DNA of 61,867 bases, taken from contig JAPPFW010000004.1 of NCBI GenBank assembly GCA_028821575.1, positions 1-61,867 on the forward strand, read 5' to 3'. The position numbers and the translations under genes are program-made. The stretch comes from a bacterium. Its GTDB lineage: Bacteria; Actinomycetota; Acidimicrobiia; Spongiisociales; Spongiisociaceae. Position 1 is the first letter of the stretch. Each line of letters starts with the position of its first letter. Below, one piece after another: positions 1 through 8,094 of the stretch. The notes under the pieces were generated by a model, which was given only the letters and a program-made list of their open reading frames with translations, had not been told where the DNA came from and searched no databases.

Positions 1-35
1 TCCCGTGTCAAACCACCCACCCCCACCACTACCCC

Positions 36-53
36 CATGAAGAATTGGGGCTA
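36..53 (+). repeat. Copy 1 of a dispersed 18-bp motif
   Basis: The 18-mer CATGAAGAATTGGGGCTA differs by one base from the copy at 42612-42629 and also matches the inverted copy at 42422-42439. It can fold as a short hairpin (CCCC before the core, GGGG inside it). Two heptamers of the TAGTTGC type follow it directly. It lies downstream of the minus-strand flavoprotein gene, so a role in ending or stabilising that transcript is possible. Confidence 0.6.
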
Positions 54-125
54 GTTGCTAGTTTATGTTGATTTATCCTGGCTACTGACGCCACCTTCAG
101 CCGCGCCAAGGCGGGTCTCGTCCCT

Positions 126-1481
126 CTAGGAGGTCTGGAGCGAGGCGCGGCGGGCCGCTATGTGGATGAGATCCCAGACTCCCGAGAACGGTGGAGCGTA
201 GGCGAGATCGGCCCAGGCAAGCTCGTCGGCCGTCATCTCGTTCCAGATGGCCGTGGCGAACACGTCGATCCGTTTGCCGGCACCCCGTCCTCCTACGACT
301 TGCGCTCCGAGGATTCGTCCTCCGACTCGCTCCGCTACCACCCTGATGGTCATGGGTGCTGCGGTCGGCCAATACCCGGCCGCGGTCGTTCCGTGTGCGT
401 CACCGACCACAACGTCGAAGCCCGCCGCGATTGCGTCGGCCGGGCGGAGACCTGTGGAGGATATCTCCAGGTCGCATACCTTGGTGATAGCGGTGCCGAG
501 CACTCCGGGGAAGCGGGCGTCCCCTCCACCGATGTTGATCCCCGCCACGCGTCCCGCCTTGTTGGCAACCGTGCCGAGGTGGAAGTTGACGGGCTCGCCG
601 GTGAGCCGATGGGCGGCCTCGGCACAGTCGCCCCCCGCCCATACTCCGTCAGCATCGGTCCGCTGGCGGTCGTCCACCGAGATCGCCCCGGTTGGTCCCA
701 GGCCGATGCCGGCCCCGCCTGCAAGGCTTGACTCGGGTCGGAAACCCAGTCCGAGTACCACTACCTCGGCGGGGTGGGTCTCGTCGTCGCATCCGACGCT
801 CTCGACCCGCTCCAAACCGTTGATGCACTCGACCCGGGTTCCGGTCACGACCCGGATCCCCATGTGTTCCATTGCCGCCACGACCTGCAGTCCCAGATCG
901 GGATCGAGAGTCCGGTCGAGCACCGCCTCCCCCGATGTGAGGACGGTGACCTTCCAACCCCGGCTGTGGAAGGCCTCGGCGGCCTCGAGGCCCACATAAC
1001 CCCCGCCAACGACGACCGCATTCCCGGGACCGGCCTCGGCCGCCGTCCTGAGCATTACCGCATCGTCGAGGGTATGGAGTCCGAACACCCCGGGTAGATG
1101 AGCACCTTTGATCGGTGGGCGCAGTGGCCGGGCGCCGGTTCCGATCATGAGCGTGTCGAAACCGAGTTCGGCCCTCTCCCCCGAGTCAAGTGCAGTGACG
1201 GCGACCTTGCGGTGGTCGAGGTCTATGGCGGTGGCTTCGTGGCGGATCCGCACCTCGATACCCATCTGCGCGAAGACTTCCGGACTGCGCGCCACCAGGC
1301 GTTCCAGCGGATCGATGTAACCGGCGACGTAATAGGGCTCACCGCAGGCCGAGTAGCTGACCCATCCGGAGCGTTCGATGGCAATGATCTCCAAGTCATC
1401 CACCGACCTGCGCCGGCGGGCCTGGCTCGCCGCGCTCATCCCGGCCGCGTCACCGCCGATCACGACCATCCGTTCAGCCAT
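126..1481 (-). CDS. FAD/NAD(P)-dependent disulfide reductase, CoA-disulfide reductase / NADH oxidase-like
   Basis: This 451-aa flavoprotein belongs to the single-cysteine branch of the pyridine-nucleotide disulfide reductases. An N-terminal FAD-binding motif GGDAAG lies at about residues 9-14. The redox cysteine sits at residue 46 in SYSACGEPYY, the context typical of CoA-disulfide reductases and NADH oxidases. A second Rossmann motif, VVVGGGYVGLEAAEA, covers about 156-170, and the FAD-contact segment GVWAGGDCAEA follows later. There is no C-terminal rhodanese domain. A strong AGGAGG precedes the ATG. The role is probably NAD(P)H-dependent reduction of CoA-type or other low-molecular disulfides, or NADH oxidation. 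The substrate cannot be told from sequence. Confidence 0.85.
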   Translation of the reverse strand: MAERMVVIGGDAAGMSAASQARRRRSVDDLEIIAIERSGWVSYSACGEPYYVAGYIDPLERLVARSPEVFAQMGIEVRIRHEATAIDLDHRKVAVTALDSGERAELGFDTLMIGTGARPLRPPIKGAHLPGVFGLHTLDDAVMLRTAAEAGPGNAVVVGGGYVGLEAAEAFHSRGWKVTVLTSGEAVLDRTLDPDLGLQVVAAMEHMGIRVVTGTRVECINGLERVESVGCDDETHPAEVVVLGLGFRPESSLAGGAGIGLGPTGAISVDDRQRTDADGVWAGGDCAEAAHRLTGEPVNFHLGTVANKAGRVAGINIGGGDARFPGVLGTAITKVCDLEISSTGLRPADAIAAGFDVVVGDAHGTTAAGYWPTAAPMTIRVVAERVGGRILGAQVVGGRGAGKRIDVFATAIWNEMTADELAWADLAYAPPFSGVWDLIHIAARRASLQTS

Positions 1482-1528
1482 CTGTACCTCCTGGGTGCTG
1501 GGATTTGGGAGTTGTGTGGTTGCCTACC

Positions 1529-1584
1529 TAACACCGAACACCCGGCACCAAACACCTAATGCCAGAAACACCCAGCACCAATCA
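1529..1584. repeat. Degenerate 7-bp-period intergenic repeat
   Basis: The short gap between two minus-strand genes is filled by runs such as AACACCGAACACC and GGCACCAAACACC. On the other strand these read as GGTGTTN units with roughly seven-base spacing. The array is more diverged than those at 4391, 22677 and 24636 but has the same layout. Confidence 0.5.
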
Positions 1585-1592
1585 CTTGATGC

Positions 1593-2990
1593 CTAGCCGA
1601 CAAGCCCGAGCGCAGCGGCGTTCTCCTCTATGTACGCGACGAGGCTGTCCACGCTGCCTGCGAAGTCCTCAGCGGACCCCACGAGGGCAGCGAGTGCGGA
1701 CCTCCGGGCCGAACCGTCGTCGGGGGCCGGGATCCGCAGTCCGTCCAGCATCCCCTCCGCGAGCGCAGGCAGGCGGGCGGCGTGCTGGATGGGTCCGTCT
1801 CCGAGCGTCCCCACCGGTACCGGAACCGTTAGACCCCTGACCTGCTCGTTGAACGAGCGGGCTTGATCGATGGTCTCGCCCAGGGCCGCGGCGGTCTCGC
1901 GGTAGGTGACGCCCGTCTCGGCGCTGTTGTCCCAGGCCTGGTTGGCGGCCTCGGCTTGAGCCACCAGGTCGGCGAGGGCCTGCTTGAAACCCTGCAGACC
2001 GTTGATGTAGGCCAGCGCTTCGCCGGACAGTTCCGCCGGCGGCGGAGTAGTTGTCGGGGTCGTGGTGGTTGCGGCCGATGCCGTCGGCGTGAGTCCAGGG
2101 TCCTGGGCGTTCTCCTCGACATCGCGGATCAGGTCGTCAACGGTACCGGTGAACGCCCCGGCTGCTGCGACGAAGTCATCGAGGGCCTCCCGGCGGGCGG
2201 AGCCGTCGTCGGGGGAAGGCAGGCGAAGTCCTTCTAGGACCGCTTCCGCCAGCGGGACCAGTTCGGTCGCCTGCCGGACCAAGCCCTGCAGGCCCTGGGG
2301 GCGGTCGGCCAGCGTGGAGGGTACGGGCAGGCTCATGACCGACTCCTGGAGGGTCCGGGTCCCGTCGATGACGCCGGTGATCGTCGCCTCTGTATCCTCA
2401 AACCGGGCTCCGGTCTCGTCACGGTTGTCCCAGGCCTCGTTGGCGGCGGAGATTTCCGCAACCAACTGGGCGAGCGTTGCCTTGACCTCGGCCAGACCAT
2501 CCAAGAATGTGGTGGCAGACGCGTTCAGAGCCGGGCCTTCTCTACCAGGCGAGGCGGTGGGGGTAGTGGTCCCCGCAGTTTCACCCACGGCCGCGGTGGT
2601 GGTTGCCGGCTGGGTCGGGTCGGGAGCCTCCTCGGAGGTCCCGGTCGTAGCCGTAACCGACGGACCGGTCGTCACGGTGGTGGAGTCCGCAGGATCGGGC
2701 TCATCGCGCGTGAAGACGAACAACGCCACCGCCACAACCAGCACCGCGAAGATGATGTGGGCGTACCGGTTCTTCTTCGGTCCGCGGCCCCCCGCCGACC
2801 GCGAGCGCGACCCGGTGCGGCGCCCTCCGTAGATATTCCTGCGGCGCCGCTGGCGACCTCGACTCGTCAATGGACTCACTGACTCCCTGCGCAGTTCGCT
2901 GAACCTGACGGGAGGAGCAGGCAAACCGTCCGGCAGCAGGAACTCCGACCTGATTGCGGAGGTCGTGGTCCTCGGCGCCAAGCCGGACAT
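1593..2990 (-). CDS. Membrane-anchored protein with two copies of a helical extracytoplasmic domain
   Basis: This 465-aa protein has a basic cytoplasmic head rich in Arg/Ser (about residues 45-75), one transmembrane helix (about 77-94), a Thr/Pro/Ala-rich linker (about 100-150) and two related helical domains (about 152-300 and 318-465). Both domains contain an AxxAWDN motif, an ETG motif shortly after it, then LxxPxPDDGSARR and a closing VEENA or IEENA. This shows an internal duplication. The topology suggests a type II membrane protein with both repeats outside the cell. I do not recognise the domain. It could bind a wall component or act as a structural spacer, but nothing visible gives an enzymatic function. 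Confidence 0.75.
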   Translation of the reverse strand: MSGLAPRTTTSAIRSEFLLPDGLPAPPVRFSELRRESVSPLTSRGRQRRRRNIYGGRRTGSRSRSAGGRGPKKNRYAHIIFAVLVVAVALFVFTRDEPDPADSTTVTTGPSVTATTGTSEEAPDPTQPATTTAAVGETAGTTTPTASPGREGPALNASATTFLDGLAEVKATLAQLVAEISAANEAWDNRDETGARFEDTEATITGVIDGTRTLQESVMSLPVPSTLADRPQGLQGLVRQATELVPLAEAVLEGLRLPSPDDGSARREALDDFVAAAGAFTGTVDDLIRDVEENAQDPGLTPTASAATTTTPTTTPPPAELSGEALAYINGLQGFKQALADLVAQAEAANQAWDNSAETGVTYRETAAALGETIDQARSFNEQVRGLTVPVPVGTLGDGPIQHAARLPALAEGMLDGLRIPAPDDGSARRSALAALVGSAEDFAGSVDSLVAYIEENAAALGLVG

Positions 2991-3207
2991 GGTCGCTCGT
3001 TCCCCGACTCCGTGATCATATCCCGCTCCAACAGGCCATTAGTGCAAATCGCGCCCTTCGCGTCCAGATCGACCGAACCCGAATCGATCCGAAGGTCGAA
3101 GACGTGAAGTCGTTAGCGCGGGGGCACCCGGGCGTTCGGGCGCTGTCCGTCAAGGCAGGGCGCCGCCCATGTTGATAGATTCGGTTCGAGCAACCCTGGA
3201 GGTGAGG

Positions 3208-3567
3208 ATGATCAAGCTCATCGGGACGGCGTACAAGCGGGACGACTTCACTACCGAGGAGTTCTTCGATTACTGGTTCGACGTACATGCGCCGATATCG
3301 GCATCCCTTCCGGGGTTGAGGGGTTACGTGGTCTCCGAGGTGGTCCGGAAGTTGGGCGGCGAACTCGAGACGGAGGCCTTCGTGGAGCAGTGGTACGACG
3401 ACGAGGAAGCCTGGGACCGCGCCTCCGCCACCCCGACGGCCGCTGCTGCCTGGGAGGATGTGGGCAACTACGCCAAGACGACCGGGACTTTCTGGGTGGT
3501 CAAGGAACATGTGATCGTGCCGCCGCCGGACCGGGGCCCGGGGCTGGCCGCCGGCTGGAAGGAGTGA
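3208..3567 (+). CDS. EthD-family protein
   Basis: This small protein of 119 aa starts MIKLIGTAYKR and contains the motif DYWFDVHAP, characteristic of the EthD / dimeric alpha-beta barrel family. An upstream ATG at 3169 is in frame. The start at 3208 is preferred because GGAGGTG lies a few bases upstream and the family N-terminus begins at this point. Only two bases separate the stop from the ATG of the SDR that follows, so the two genes are almost certainly co-transcribed. EthD-like proteins are accessory factors or small enzymes in catabolic pathways, and the substrate here is unknown. Confidence 0.8.
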   Translation: MIKLIGTAYKRDDFTTEEFFDYWFDVHAPISASLPGLRGYVVSEVVRKLGGELETEAFVEQWYDDEEAWDRASATPTAAAAWEDVGNYAKTTGTFWVVKEHVIVPPPDRGPGLAAGWKE

Positions 3568-3569
3568 GC

Positions 3570-4355
3570 ATGAGGCGGTTCGAGGGCAAGAACGTATTCG
3601 TCACCGGTGCAGGGAGCGGCTTCGGAAGGCGCACGGCGCAGCGCTTCGCCGAGGAGGGTGCACGGCACGTCTACATGGTGGACTACAAGCAGGAACGTCT
3701 CGACGAAGCCGCTCCGTCCATCGAGGCGTCCGGAGCGATCGCGCACAAGATCTGCCTGGACATGGGCGACATGGACAACTGCGTAGAGGCCATGGCCGAG
3801 GCGTTGGAGATCGATCCCAGGCTGGACGTCCTGGTGTCGAACGCCGGCGCGTGGGTCGACGTCCCTTTCATCGACATGGCTACCTCCGACTGGAGGCGGA
3901 TACTCTCGGTGAACCTCGACGCCTATTTCGTCTTGGCGCGGGAGGCGGCACAGGCGATGAAGAAGACCGGTGGGGGGGTCATCCTGTTCACGTCTTCGAT
4001 CGTGGCCCTCGGTCACGGGCGGGGGTTCACGGCCTACTGCGTCTCCAAGGCAGCGCTGGTGTCTCTGGCCAGGGCGATCGCGGTGGAGTGCGCCCCTTAC
4101 GGGATCCGGGCCAACTGTGTGAGTCCTGGCCCTGCCGACACCCAGCAGTCGGTCGACCTGGTGGGTGAGGAACTGATGGACAAGTGGCGCATGCACGGGT
4201 TCCCGGTGGTCCCCGCCAACCGCTTGGCCGACGACAGCGATATCGCCGAAGCCTTCCTATACCTGGCATCCGACGCGGCCAAGTACGTGAGCGGGGTCAA
4301 CCTGGTCGTCGATGGCGCTCTCACAGCCCAGACCTACGACGTCCCTGAGAGTTGA
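3570..4355 (+). CDS. SDR-family NAD(P)-dependent oxidoreductase
   Basis: A classical short-chain dehydrogenase of 261 aa. The cofactor motif VTGAGSGFG lies at about 11-19, NAG at about 91-93, the catalytic serine at about 142-143, and YCVSK carries the Tyr/Lys pair at about 156 and 160. The C-terminal SGVNLVVDGA segment is also standard. The reading frame is open upstream to 3390, but that part overlaps the EthD gene in another frame. The ATG at 3570, two bases after the EthD stop with GGAGTGAG upstream, is the natural start. It probably oxidises a secondary alcohol made from the EthD-linked substrate. Confidence 0.9.
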   Translation: MRRFEGKNVFVTGAGSGFGRRTAQRFAEEGARHVYMVDYKQERLDEAAPSIEASGAIAHKICLDMGDMDNCVEAMAEALEIDPRLDVLVSNAGAWVDVPFIDMATSDWRRILSVNLDAYFVLAREAAQAMKKTGGGVILFTSSIVALGHGRGFTAYCVSKAALVSLARAIAVECAPYGIRANCVSPGPADTQQSVDLVGEELMDKWRMHGFPVVPANRLADDSDIAEAFLYLASDAAKYVSGVNLVVDGALTAQTYDVPES

Positions 4356-4390
4356 GGTTGTAGGGGGCGCTGTACGGCCTACTGACCTAT

Positions 4391-4467
4391 GGCTGGTGGC
4401 TGGTGGCTGGTGGCTGGTGGCTGGTGGCTGGTGGCTTGTGGCTGGTGGCTGGTGGCTGGTGGCTATT
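4391..4467 (+). repeat. Tandem heptamer array (GGCTGGT)
   Basis: Six perfect GGCTGGT units (4391-4432) are followed by GGCTTGT, three more perfect units and a final GGCTATT: eleven heptads in register. It lies between the SDR stop and the remnant of a PIN-toxin gene. It is one of several arrays in this window that share a 7-bp period but not the unit sequence. Confidence 0.95.
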
Positions 4468-4502
4468 AGATAGTAGATAAGTGGTTAGCGAGAGGTTGGA
4501 TA

Positions 4503-4703
4503 GTGGCATGGAATGTACCACCGTCTACTTTCCGGGTGATCTCTCGCTACCGGGATCTCGGAATCGGACTGGCCGACGCTTCACTGGTCGTCCTAGCGGA
4601 CCGGTATCAGACGGACACGATCTTCACACTCGACGAGCGCGATTTCCGGGTCGTGACAGGCTTGTCGGGTCGACCGTTCCGACTGCTACCGGCTGACCTC
4701 TGA
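4503..4703 (+). pseudogene. C-terminal remnant of a PIN-domain toxin (VapC-like)
   Basis: The 66-residue frame contains GLADASLVVLADRY followed by FTLDERDFRV and GRPFRLLPAD, the second half of a VapC-type PIN domain with its later acidic residues. The N-terminal half, with the first catalytic aspartate, is absent: upstream the frame runs at once into a stop and then the heptamer array. No antitoxin is visible. The piece looks like a gene truncated when the repeat-rich DNA was joined to it, and it should not encode an active nuclease. Confidence 0.7.
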
Positions 4704-4733
4704 CTCAGGATCGACCCATGGGTCTGCGGGCGA

Positions 4734-5897
4734 TCAGCCAGCCAGGTCGACAGCTGTCTGAGCCAGGATCTCCGCGGCCACCGCTGTCTCCTCGATCCCG
4801 ACCCACTCCTCGTCGGAGTGGGCCTGGTCGATGCTCCCGGGGCCGAAGATCACGCAACTGATCCCGGCCGGATCGAAGCAGGACGCGTCGGTACCGTAGG
4901 TGACGCCAATCGGTTGGGTGCGGTGCCCGGTTACCCCTTCCCGCGCTCCGATCAGCGCCCGTACGACCGGGCTGCCGGGCGGTGTGTCCAGGGCGGAGGT
5001 GATCATGAAAGGGTCGCGCCGCTCCACAGGTACGCCGTCGAGAGGGGCCAGTAGCTCGTCGAAGGCGGTCAGGACATCCTCGGTGTCCTCCCCGGGGATC
5101 ACTCTGCGGTCCAGGCCGATGACGCACTCGGCAGGGACGACATTGATACCCGTGCCTCCCTCGATGGTGGCGACGGTCAGGGTGGCAGGTCCGACCAGGT
5201 GGTGGCCGTCGGGATCGAGGTCCGGTATGTACTCGTTTTCCAGGGCGTCCAGTACCCGGGACATGGCGTGGATGGCGTTGCGTCCAAGATGCGGCTTCGA
5301 CGAGTGAGCGGGGACGCCGGAGGTGGCGATCTCGAAGCGGATCACGCCCTTGTGGGCGGTAGCGACCTCCAGGCCGGTCGGTTCTCCTACGACTGCCATA
5401 TCGATCTCGGGATGGGAGGCCACCAGGGCTTCGGCGCCGCTCCCGCCCGCCTCCTCGTCGATCCCGCCGACGAAGACAACGGTGGCCCTCTCTGCCGGGT
5501 CCACACCCTCGAGCAGCCTTAGCGACTCGACCATCGCCACGAGGGAGCCCTTGGTGTCGCACGCGCCCCTTCCGTAGACGTTCCCGCCCGTCGAGAGGGG
5601 TTCGGCGGTGGCCTTTCCCGACAAACCCACTGTGTCCAGGTGGGCGTGGAACATGACGACGGGTGCCGCCTTCCGTCCGGGCAGCGTCACCACGACGTTG
5701 TCCCTCCCTCCCGGATGGACCGGCTCGCGGACCGGTTCGTAGCCAGCCGCTCGCAGATCGGCGACCAGGAGTTCCGCCAACTCCGCTTCTCCCGGTCCAC
5801 CGTCGAAGGTCGGGTTGACCGAGCGGACGCCGACGTATCGCAACAAGAGGCGTTCGACCCTGGCGCGGTCCGATCGGCCTAGAAAACGGGATCTCAT
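4734..5897 (-). CDS. M20-family metallopeptidase / deacylase (ArgE/DapE/CPG2-like)
   Basis: This 387-aa enzyme has the full M20 metal set: HAHLDTV (His84 or 86, Asp88), GRGACDTKG (Asp114), the catalytic pair in DEEAGGSG (Glu148/149), then GEPT, the dimerisation-domain motif PAHSSKPHLG, and a late His in QAHSDEEW. Such enzymes use two zinc ions to hydrolyse N-acyl amino acids or small peptides in the cytoplasm. The ATG at 5897 lacks a strong ribosome site, so the true start could be slightly different. It is transcribed divergently from the Ntn hydrolase to its right. ArgE, DapE or succinyl-diaminopimelate specificity cannot be separated by eye. Confidence 0.85.
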   Translation of the reverse strand: MRSRFLGRSDRARVERLLLRYVGVRSVNPTFDGGPGEAELAELLVADLRAAGYEPVREPVHPGGRDNVVVTLPGRKAAPVVMFHAHLDTVGLSGKATAEPLSTGGNVYGRGACDTKGSLVAMVESLRLLEGVDPAERATVVFVGGIDEEAGGSGAEALVASHPEIDMAVVGEPTGLEVATAHKGVIRFEIATSGVPAHSSKPHLGRNAIHAMSRVLDALENEYIPDLDPDGHHLVGPATLTVATIEGGTGINVVPAECVIGLDRRVIPGEDTEDVLTAFDELLAPLDGVPVERRDPFMITSALDTPPGSPVVRALIGAREGVTGHRTQPIGVTYGTDASCFDPAGISCVIFGPGSIDQAHSDEEWVGIEETAVAAEILAQTAVDLAG

Positions 5898-6081
5898 GTC
5901 CTGGAACCTTACCGGACCGGGCTTGGCCTTTTGGGAGCGGGTCTGGATGGCGAATCCGGCGGATCGCCCGGTGGGGGAGTGCCTTGGCGCAGTCGTGACG
6001 GGCTTGCGAGCGAAGTCGCCTGCACGCGTTGTTCAGAACACTCCTAGAGTCGCGGGCGGCAACTCGACGCGGGAGGAGGCC

Positions 6082-6891
6082 ATGTGCACGACCGGGTTCC
6101 TCAGGCCGGGGCCGGACGACTACCTGCTGTTCAAGAATAAGGACTTCGGCCGGGCCAGCTTCGACGACCGGATCGTCCTAGAGGAGAAGGTGTTCGGCGT
6201 CGAGGGGATAGTCACCTGGGCCGGAGACGACCCGGATGCGGACGTGTTCTCGGGGTTCTCGGTCGGTGCCAACTCGTCGGGTCTCCTCGTCTGCGACTCC
6301 AACGTGCGGACTCTGCCCGATCACGCCAACTATGACGACCTGGTGGAGATCGCCCTGCGGGAAGGGAGCGACGTGGCCTCGGCCGTGGATGCCGTCCAGC
6401 GGGCTGTCGCGGCCCGTCCGTACCTATGGGGGAACCTGCTGATGATCGACGGCGAGAGCCAAGTGGCGGTGGAGGTCCGCAGCCGGAGGACGGCGGTGCT
6501 GCCGCTCAGCCGCGCCACGGCTCGCGCCAACCACCACACCGAGTTGGGCATCCATCCCCGCAACGACGACACGGTGACCACAGAGGACCGGATGGCCTCT
6601 GCCCAGAAGCGTCTCGACCGCGCCGCGTCCATAGACGATGTCCTCGTCCTCCTCAGCAGTCATGACCAAGGGGACACCGGAGTGTGCAACCACGCGCTGT
6701 ACACGACGGTGTACAGCTACGTGCTGCACCACACCGCGGGTAGGACCACGTTGCTGGTCAAGAGAGGGCGCCCATGCGAGGCAGGCCCGCGGATCTCACT
6801 GGCTCTTCCTCTCGGCCGGGACTGGTCGCGCGCCGCGGTCGACGACTTCAAGGCCGGATACCCGTCGGGCCGGCTGCGGGTGGTCCGCTGA
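6082..6891 (+). CDS. N-terminal nucleophile hydrolase (acyl-transferase / C45-like)
   Basis: The protein (269 aa) begins Met-Cys-Thr-Thr. After Met removal Cys2 would be the N-terminal nucleophile, as in C45 and related Ntn amidases. A KNKDFG motif at about 20 and GFSVGANSSGL later match the family pattern (N-K-D-x, then a substrate-pocket Asn). The frame is open upstream to 5815, but GGGAGGAGG immediately before the ATG at 6082 and the need for a Cys at position 2 fix the start. It probably cleaves an amide bond of a small N-acyl compound. Confidence 0.75.
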   Translation: MCTTGFLRPGPDDYLLFKNKDFGRASFDDRIVLEEKVFGVEGIVTWAGDDPDADVFSGFSVGANSSGLLVCDSNVRTLPDHANYDDLVEIALREGSDVASAVDAVQRAVAARPYLWGNLLMIDGESQVAVEVRSRRTAVLPLSRATARANHHTELGIHPRNDDTVTTEDRMASAQKRLDRAASIDDVLVLLSSHDQGDTGVCNHALYTTVYSYVLHHTAGRTTLLVKRGRPCEAGPRISLALPLGRDWSRAAVDDFKAGYPSGRLRVVR

Positions 6892-6961
6892 TCGGTCCGC
6901 CCGCAGCGGATTCGTCCCCGGCGGACCCCCGGGGTGGTGAGAAGGCATCCGGAGGATCGGA

Positions 6962-7687
6962 TCAGAGTTGCATCCCGATGGCCTTCTGCCGGAGCCGCTT
7001 GCGTCGCTGCGGGACGTCCGGCAGGAAACTCTGAACGAGGTTCCAGAAGTCGGGGGAGTGGTTTCTCACCTGCAGGTGGGCAAGTTCGTGTACCACCACG
7101 TAGTCGATGAGGTCGGGCTCGAGCATCATCACCCTCCAGTTGAAGCGAAGGGTTCCGTCGACTCCACAACTCCCCCAGCGCTTGCGCTGGTTCCGGATCA
7201 GCACCAGTGACTTCGGTCCGTGTCCGGCCACGGGCCACCAGCGGTCGACGGTTTCCACTAGGTGTTCACCGGCGCGGTAGTGGTACCACTTGAGGAATGC
7301 TTGGCCGATCATCTCCACCCGTTCCTCATCACCGGCTCCGACCGGTTCCGTCACCTTGAAGACTCCATCCTCCAGGTCGACCTCCGGGCCGCTCACGTCC
7401 GCGGTCTCGAAGACCATGGGGATCTCACGGCCCAGATAGGCGAGGGTCTCTCCATCAGCGAATCGGATCGGTTCGATCTCGCTCAACCTCGCAAGGTGGC
7501 TCAGGATCCACGAGCCGCGATCGCGAACGAACTCCCGAATCTCGGAGCCTGAGACGGCCCACGGAACGTAGACGCAGACGCCGTCACGGCTCACCCGGAC
7601 CTCGATCGTCTTCTTGCGGCGCTTGCTGCGGCGGATCTCGTAGTTGATGGTGGTGCCCCCATGCGTGATGGAGTCTCGATCGGTCAC
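6962..7687 (-). CDS. YgjP/SprT-like zinc metallopeptidase (M48-type, DUF45)
   Basis: The protein is 241 aa from a GTG start. A zincin motif HELAH lies at about 200-204, followed by HSPDFW with the probable third ligand His210. The RNQRKRWGSCG segment ahead of it is diagnostic for the YgjP family. The frame is open upstream to 7861, but the GTG at 7687 overlaps (GTGA) the stop of a 20-codon ORF that has its own good ribosome site, which supports this start. No signal peptide is seen, so it is predicted to be cytoplasmic. The biological substrate of the family is not well established. Confidence 0.85.
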   Translation of the reverse strand: MTDRDSITHGGTTINYEIRRSKRRKKTIEVRVSRDGVCVYVPWAVSGSEIREFVRDRGSWILSHLARLSEIEPIRFADGETLAYLGREIPMVFETADVSGPEVDLEDGVFKVTEPVGAGDEERVEMIGQAFLKWYHYRAGEHLVETVDRWWPVAGHGPKSLVLIRNQRKRWGSCGVDGTLRFNWRVMMLEPDLIDYVVVHELAHLQVRNHSPDFWNLVQSFLPDVPQRRKRLRQKAIGMQL

Positions 7688-7746
7688 TCGGGCCCCTTCC
7701 CGTCTGTCCCGACGAGCCGGTCGGCCGGTCCGTCGGAGTGGTTCAT
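7684..7746 (-). CDS. 20-codon leader ORF coupled to the metallopeptidase
   Basis: The ORF encodes MNHSDGPADRLVGTDGKGPE. A GGGAGGG ribosome site lies about eight bases before the ATG at 7746, and its TGA overlaps the GTG of the downstream metallopeptidase as GTGA. This is typical of translational coupling. It is too short to recognise and could be a leader peptide or only a device for re-initiation. Confidence 0.45.
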   Translation of the reverse strand: MNHSDGPADRLVGTDGKGPE

Positions 7747-8094
7747 CTTCGTGCCCTCCCTGACCGGTCGATCGCATCCGGGGATCGACCGGGCTGGTCT
7801 CCCAAAACAACCCAGGCGATGCGTCGCCCCGGCATGCCCTCGCGATGGGATGCGTCTGCATCCGGTCTCCCCATTTGTTACAGGTGCGGAGCCGCCGCGT
7901 CTAGACCCCTGTGCAAAGAAGAGACGGTCGCTCGGACTCCGGACCTCGGGCGACCACGATGAGCCTCGGCCCGGCTGGCACGGTAGCGGCGCCGTCAGCG
8001 ATCATATACCGGGTCGCTCAGGTGGTGTTGCTTGACGTTCCTGTGGGGCTGTGTGCATTTCTCTGGTCCACCCCACCCAGGTGATCGGTCGCCG
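7747..8094. other. 348-bp intergenic region with a weak hairpin
   Basis: No convincing gene is seen on either strand. An imperfect hairpin (arms GGTCGCTCG at 7926-7934 and CGGGCGACC at 7947-7955) may end the minus-strand epimerase transcript. The part nearest 7747 should hold the promoter for the leader ORF and metallopeptidase, but no clear -35/-10 pair is visible. Confidence 0.4.

Noticed and set aside
4391..4467. Heptamer arrays as CRISPR or VNTR-coded protein
   Set aside because: Units are seven bases with no spacers, no cas genes are nearby, and no frame through them has a plausible start and product.
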